Shown in pieces: positions 59,632 to 64,000 of a DNA stretch of 64,000 nucleotides. Where the stretch lies: NCBI GenBank assembly GCA_018340375.1, contig JAFFJZ010000001.1:72222001-72286000 (forward strand), written 5' to 3'. Made by a program: the position numbers and the translations under genes. How positions within the stretch are numbered: the first letter of the stretch is position 1; the number at the start of each line of letters is the position of its first letter. The notes below the pieces were generated by a model that saw nothing but the letters and a program-made list of their open reading frames with translations, made no database searches and was not told the DNA's origin. This DNA comes from Gonatopus flavifemur (lineage: Eukaryota > Arthropoda > Insecta > Hymenoptera > Dryinidae).

Positions 59632-59871
59632 CACGGAAAAAAGAAAACACTACTGGTTACTGTGAATGACAGCGATCGGTTGAAAAACAAATGAAAACAC
59701 GCTTGGATAATGAGGATTAGCGCGATCACAGTGATGTGTATTGTCATGAAATTTGTCAATGCTGTTTGGACAGTAATGAGAACTGGGAAACGCAGTACTG
59801 CATAGAATGAATTTGAGTTTCAATGTATTTTTGCGATTCACAGTAACCATTGCTGTTTTCTTTTTTCCGTG
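59632..59871. mobile_element. 240-bp MITE with perfect 18-bp CACGGAAAAAAGAAAACA ends
   Basis: The terminal repeats are identical over 18 bp, and TA flanks both sides (59630-59631 and 59872-59873). GTTACTGTGAAT and ATTCACAGTAAC form an inner inverted pair. No coding capacity. Confidence 0.85.
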
Positions 59872-60138
59872 TACATTTCTCTCATTCAGTTGGACATCTT
59901 GTGTTTGTATACAAATCCAAGGCTGAAGGCTTCTTTATGTGCTGTGATTTCTAACCATGCTAAGTGTCTTCATATTAACTTCTCCATCTTCTAATGATAT
60001 TCTCAAAATAAGACCACGAAACGATAGAAACAATCAAATTCGAATCTTCGACAAATCACAAACCTGATATTTCCGTCACAAACATGGTGCCTTTATACCA
60101 ATTTTTACCACTGTATTGACACGAAAATTGCTCACAGC

Positions 60139-60411
60139 ATGATTGGATGTTCTCGTAAACAAATATGTCGTTGGAATATGAATCTTTCATTGAAACGAAT
60201 TCGGGATCAAATGCAGAAATGCTTGAACATATTTATCTTCAATTTTTGTAATAATACACTCGATGTTTATATTCCATCTACCAAATTGATTCTGAAATAC
60301 TTTTATCGATTTCAAATCAGATGCTTTCGTAATAAATCTTCACTTTGTTCCGAAAAAGGTTTTGAAGGATATTGTACAAATGACACCCACCTGAAAGAGG
60401 ATTCAAAATGA
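60139..60411 (+). other. Segment with partial similarity to 32208 and 48261
   Basis: TGAATCTTTCATTGAAACGAATT (60179-60201) matches the conserved block at 32213 and 48266 apart from two bases, and the next 30 bp (to GAAATGCT) also align with the 32-kb copy. The frame reads MNLSLKRIRDQMQK and stays open to TGA at 60409-60411. No domain is recognised. It is probably a further diverged member of that small family. Confidence 0.35.
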
Positions 60412-60911
60412 ATTGTGAAATCATTTCGTCTCATTTGCTCTGCTGGAGTTTAAACTGACTCACACAATGAATAAAAATAACGTCTACAAGTCCTGACATG
60501 AAATAAATGGGCAGATCACATTGTCTCGACTTTACCAATCGTTTTTATCGAATATTTTTCCAAATATTCAAGTGGATAAGTGACAATAGTGAAAGCTGAA
60601 AAGAGTTCTAATTATTCCAACCACCTCATGGTCTTGGATGCAATGAATCGATTCCGATGATTGCATCAATTACAAAAGCGAATTGATCGTATTCATTCCG
60701 ATGCAATTTCGTTATTCCAATCAGAAAATTTCTTGATCTGATTGTACTTTCATGACAAAGTAGAGGGAATTTAGTGCCCTCTGGATTCACCATCAATCCG
60801 CCTGAAGTTTCATTTTTCACTGAAATTTGAACACACAAGAGGAAGGGAAGATGAATTTTCAACGGGAAATCATTTTTTGGGTATAAAAGATCATCGATCC
60901 CTGGCACCCAA

Positions 60912-61512
60912 GATGATCATCATCATGAAGTAATCAGTCTTATGACTGGTTTGATGAAATCCTCCAACCCTGTCTATCATCCGCTAGACGCTTAATTTCT
61001 ACATATCTACGACAACCCTTATCTTGTATAATTTGCTTCATATAACTTAATCTAGGTCTACCTTTTCGAGTGTTACTATCCATTTTTCCTTCTAATATTG
61101 TTTTCAATAAGCTATCATGCCTTAATGTGTGTCCTATCGGATTACTTCTTCTTTTCACGACATGTCTCAAAAGACTTCTTTCTTCATTTACCTTCTCAAG
61201 TACTTCTTCATTTTTTACTTTCTCTATCCACAAGTCTTCGTTGCTCCTTTTTTACAATTGTCCAAGTTTCGCAACCATATAATGCTGTGCTCCAAACGTA
61301 ATTTTCCAAGAATTTCTTCCTTACTGCTAAGCTAATATTCTTCGAACATAGTCACTGTTTCTTTTGGTGGAAAGCCTGTTTTCTTCTGCTATTCTTGCTC
61401 GTATATCTCTTTCGCTTTCACCGTTGTCTGTAATTATGCTTCCTAGATATTTTAATTTTTTAACTTGCTAAATTGTCTCTGCATTTATTTCAATTTTATA
61501 TATCATAATATA
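60912..61512 (-). pseudogene. LINE reverse-transcriptase C-terminus and 3' tail (older host of the DD41D transposon)
   Basis: On the minus strand the sequence reads YKIEINAETI near 61500, KLKYLGSIITDNGESERDI, then (after frameshifts and stops) EKVKNEEVLEKVNEERSLLR, IGHTLRHDSLLKTILEGKM and a terminal GWRISSNQS. It stops at 60940 and is followed by AAGACTGATTACTTC and an ATG-repeat tail. This is the region after the reverse transcriptase domain of an insect LINE. The copy is broken by several frame changes and a small deletion before EKVKNEE. Related fragments lie at 12367-12446 and 34158-34378. Its upstream continuation appears beyond the transposon at 63457-63535. Confidence 0.85.
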
Positions 61513-63454
61513 CAGGGTGGGGCATTTAAAGTGTCGCGGGCGTTTTTTCCAAAAATAAAGTGAGAGGCATTCTGAGATCAACTCTTGTTTTTTAAATAGC
61601 ATCTCATATTTTTTACTGCAGATTTGGATTCTAGGTCAAAAACCAAGAAACTTTTGTCTGAACCATTTTCCTGAAATCCGCAAAAATGGCGCTCTAATCG
61701 ATATTGTTCCATTTTGAATCTGACATTCGAATAACTCGAAAACGAAGGGTCTTGCAAAAGAATGTTTCGTACAAAAGTTGTCAATACACAACACATTTCA
61801 ATCGTCTACATTACCACCATTCAGAGCTCACGCGATGTAAACAAACGACGGGGTTCAGTGAAGATTCACGATTTTGAAAGTCAGTTTGTCAGTTACATTT
61901 GATTATTACTTGGTTTATGACAAATTGAAAATCATGGATATCCGATACACGGTTTCTGAAAAGATCGATATGATCTACATTTACGGTGAAGTGCATAAGA
62001 ACCCCAGACAAGCATATGACTTGTATGCAGAATGATTTCCTGAAAGAACAACGCCATCCATTAGGTATTTTCAACGCATTACAAAATTATTCTCAGAAAC
62101 GGGAAGTGTTACAAGGGAAAAACGACATCGAATGAGAACTGTTAGCGGAGAGAATGCGGAAGTTAATGTACTAGCTGCAGTAGCCAATAATCCACACGTG
62201 AGCTCTCGTGAAATTGAACTCCATTCGGGAATTTCTCGAAGAAGTGTTCTTCGAATACTGAAACGTCACAAATTCCATCCGTATCACATTTGTTTGCATC
62301 AAGACCTTCACGGTGATGATTTCGAAAATCGTGTACAGTTTTGTCGATGGGGTCTAGCGCAAATGCACAATAACAACTTCATCAACATATTATTTTCTGA
62401 TGAGTCGACGTTCACCAATCATGGTCAAGTAAATCGACATAATATGCATTACTGGGCGACAGAAAATCCAAGATGGTTACGTCAAGTAGAGCATCAAAGA
62501 CAATGGGCTGTGAATGTTTGGTGTGGTATTTTTCGATCTCGAGTAATTGGACCGTACTTCATTGCAGATACGCTAAATGGAGAGAAGTACAGACATTTCT
62601 TAGATCAAGTACTTCCAACATTACTTGAAGACATACCTATGCAGGAACGATTGAATATGTGGTATCAACACGATGGTTGTCCATCCCATTATGCAGTCAC
62701 AGCTCGAGAAATATTGGACAGAGATTATCCTGGACGATGGATAGGACGTCGTGGACCAGTTCATTGGCCTGCCCGTTCTCCGGATCTTACTTCTCCAGAT
62801 TTTTTTTTATGGGGATACATAAAAGATACAGTTTATCAACAAGCACCGACTACACCTGAGAATATGCGTCAACGAATCATCAATGCATGCGCGAGCATCA
62901 ATGAAGATATTTCAGCACGAGTTCAGCAATCTTTTGTAAAACGTTTTGAAATGTGTATTGGAGTCGAAGGCCATCATTTTGAGCATCTACTGCATTAAAA
63001 TTATCCAAGTGATGTAGACGATTGAAATGTGTTGTGTTTTGTCTGTTATACCCCATCACCTCCGTTTCAGTTCAAGGGGCCCCCCTTGGAATCAGACAAC
63101 TTTTGTCCGAAACATTCTCCTCCAAGACCCTTCGTTTTCGAGTTATTCTAATGTCAGATTCAGTATGGAACAATATCGATTAGAGCGCCATCTTTGCGGA
63201 TTTCAGGAAAATGGTTCAGACAAAAGTTTCTTGGTTTTTGACCTAGAATCCAAATCTGCAGTAAAAAATATGAGATGCTATTTAAAAAACAAGAGTTGAC
63301 CTCAGAATGCCCTTGAAGATGAGATTTGAGGTCAAAGCCAAGGCCACCATCGGATGTCCCCCTCGATACCCTACAATTTTTGTCCGAAAAATTTTCTCGT
63401 ATCTCATTTTATTTTTGGAAAAAACGCCCGCGACACTTTAAATGCCCCACCCTG
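61513..63454 (+). mobile_element. Full-length Tc1/mariner-superfamily transposon (DD41D type)
   Basis: The terminal inverted repeats begin CAGGGTGGGGCATTTAAAGT and are identical for 47 bp. TA flanks both sides (61511-61512 and 63455-63456). Similarity between the two ends continues far inward, giving arms of about 300 bp (left) and 450 bp (right). The right arm has two segments, roughly 50 and 90 bp, that are missing on the left. One transposase frame fills the centre. The same short apparent protein translated from both arms (SFLVFDLESKSAVKNMRCYL) is the arms read in opposite directions and not a gene. Confidence 0.93.
61934..62998 (+). pseudogene. Transposase with DUF4817-like helix-turn-helix and DD41D catalytic core, one internal stop
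   Basis: In active copies this enzyme would cut and paste the element at TA dinucleotides. The frame starts MDIRYTVSEKIDMIYIYGEV at 61934 and runs 354 codons to TAA. Residues about 1-60 look like the insect DUF4817 N-terminal domain. A second helix-turn-helix follows (SSREIELHSGISRRSVLRIL, about 90-109). Catalytic residues are D156 (NILFSDESTF), D247 (YQHDGCPSH) and D289 (SPDLTSPDFFLWG). D247 and D289 have 41 residues between them, not the 34 of classical mariners; from memory this spacing is called DD41D (rosa-like). Codon 34 is TGA (62033-62035), before FPERTTPS, so the full protein cannot be made. An internal ATG at 62132 remains open but lacks the first DNA-binding domain. Confidence 0.9.
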
Positions 63455-63456
63455 TA

Positions 63457-63535
63457 TATTATGATGTTATGACAAAATTCAAATTCCATTTAGATTCCTC
63501 ATTCACAGTAATCAACTTTGAAATAGCTGTCTCCG
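63457..63535 (-). pseudogene. Upstream continuation of the LINE split by the DD41D transposon
   Basis: Read on the minus strand, the flank gives LITVNEESKWNLNFVITS, a pattern typical of the segment just before the KLKYLG motif in LINE reverse transcriptases (an EESKKWNLN...KTK-like stretch). Joining it across the transposon, with one TA removed, keeps the frame into the YKIEIN reading at 61500, apart from one stop. Homology fades beyond about 63535. This rests on family pattern recognition alone. Confidence 0.55.
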
Positions 63536-64000
63536 CGTCGAAGATCACCCTTTTGACTACTCCTTGGAACTGTGAAGTGAAAAACTCCACTCATTCGTGG
63601 AATTCAGGAAGAAAATTTTGAAGAGCTTCAGAAAATGCAGTGCTGAATATTTTCTTTTGAGAGGTGAAGAAATCCAAAGAATGAAATCAAAAACCTCATC
63701 ACTCAATGTATGATGATTGAAGGTTGAAATAAAAAGCTCTACCATAATCTTTGATTAACTCGTTCTTTATACGATCAGTACTATTTCTTCTATATTCTTC
63801 ATAACTTTACAGTATTATTCCTGTTGGTTGGTATTTCTCAAACTTTATGAATGTAATCAATTTTTATATTTACATCTTTGGAGCGCCTGAAAACTTTCAT
63901 ATAAAATATACCTGAACGGCTTTAGTAGGAAAGCAAGTGTGGTACACGTAGGTATATACTTCTTTGTGAATTTACATACGTCTCGTTCACACTTATGATA
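63536..64000. other. Gene-free right edge
   Basis: AT-rich, with no recognisable feature. Confidence 0.4.

Noticed and set aside
19876..62035. Alternative genetic code or selenocysteine reading of the TGA codons in both transposases
   Set aside because: Other frames here end normally, no supporting element was seen, and single nonsense mutations in transposon copies are common.
61578..63299. Two open frames encoding almost the same peptide on opposite strands
   Set aside because: They are the two subterminal inverted arms of the DD41D transposon read in opposite directions. The similarity is that of the DNA repeat.

Overview
The window is AT-rich eukaryotic DNA, most likely from an insect genome. 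It has no dense operon-like coding. The recognisable proteins are animal transposases (two Tc1/mariner groups plus a mariner relic) and the 3' end of a LINE reverse transcriptase, and everything else that can be named is a non-autonomous repeat. I cannot assign the species. I see no host gene I can name, no rRNA, no secure tRNA and no CRISPR array. The window reads as a long intergenic or intronic stretch that served as a landing pad for transposons.

Layout. 0-14 kb: short terminal-inverted-repeat elements (874-1173, 1594-1822, 6836-7147, 8065-8162, 9359-9468, 10245-10374, 10597-11293, 11353-11577), a degenerate mariner (5650-6605, minus) and a LINE scrap (12367-12446). 14.8-21 kb: a 1.7 kb inverted-repeat element with a hairpin element inside it (14869-16548, 15391-15664), another at 16612-16845, a nested element at 18717-19404, and a nearly intact mariner (19560-20770). 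22.9-29 kb: a cluster of seven elements, including a 1.83 kb non-coding one (22912-24745) and an element built from AGATCT at exact 10-bp spacing (26307-26673). 34-36.4 kb: a LINE 3' end and a composite GTACCG-rich element. 40-50 kb: more elements, a pair of diverged duplicated segments (44203-44604 and 48021-48646) and a 30-bp-period array. 53-56 kb: a clear nested pair (53049-53645 containing 53071-53440) and a GGCC-rich word region. 59-64 kb: two small elements, and a DD41D-type transposon (61513-63454) inserted into a LINE whose remains lie on both sides of it.

Both autonomous-type transposons are complete from end to end, but each transposase frame carries a single in-frame TGA.

The most interesting signal is a set of short elements whose interiors consist mostly of one short self-complementary word. 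The word differs from element to element (AGATCT, TTGCTG/CAGCAA, GAGTGAA/TTCACTC, GTACTG, GTACCG, AACGTT, ATCGAT, GGTA/TACC) and repeats at roughly whole turns of the DNA helix (10 or about 21 bp; a separate array has a 30-bp period). Several of these elements share CACGG-type ends and are flanked by matching 2-bp repeats that are often not TA.
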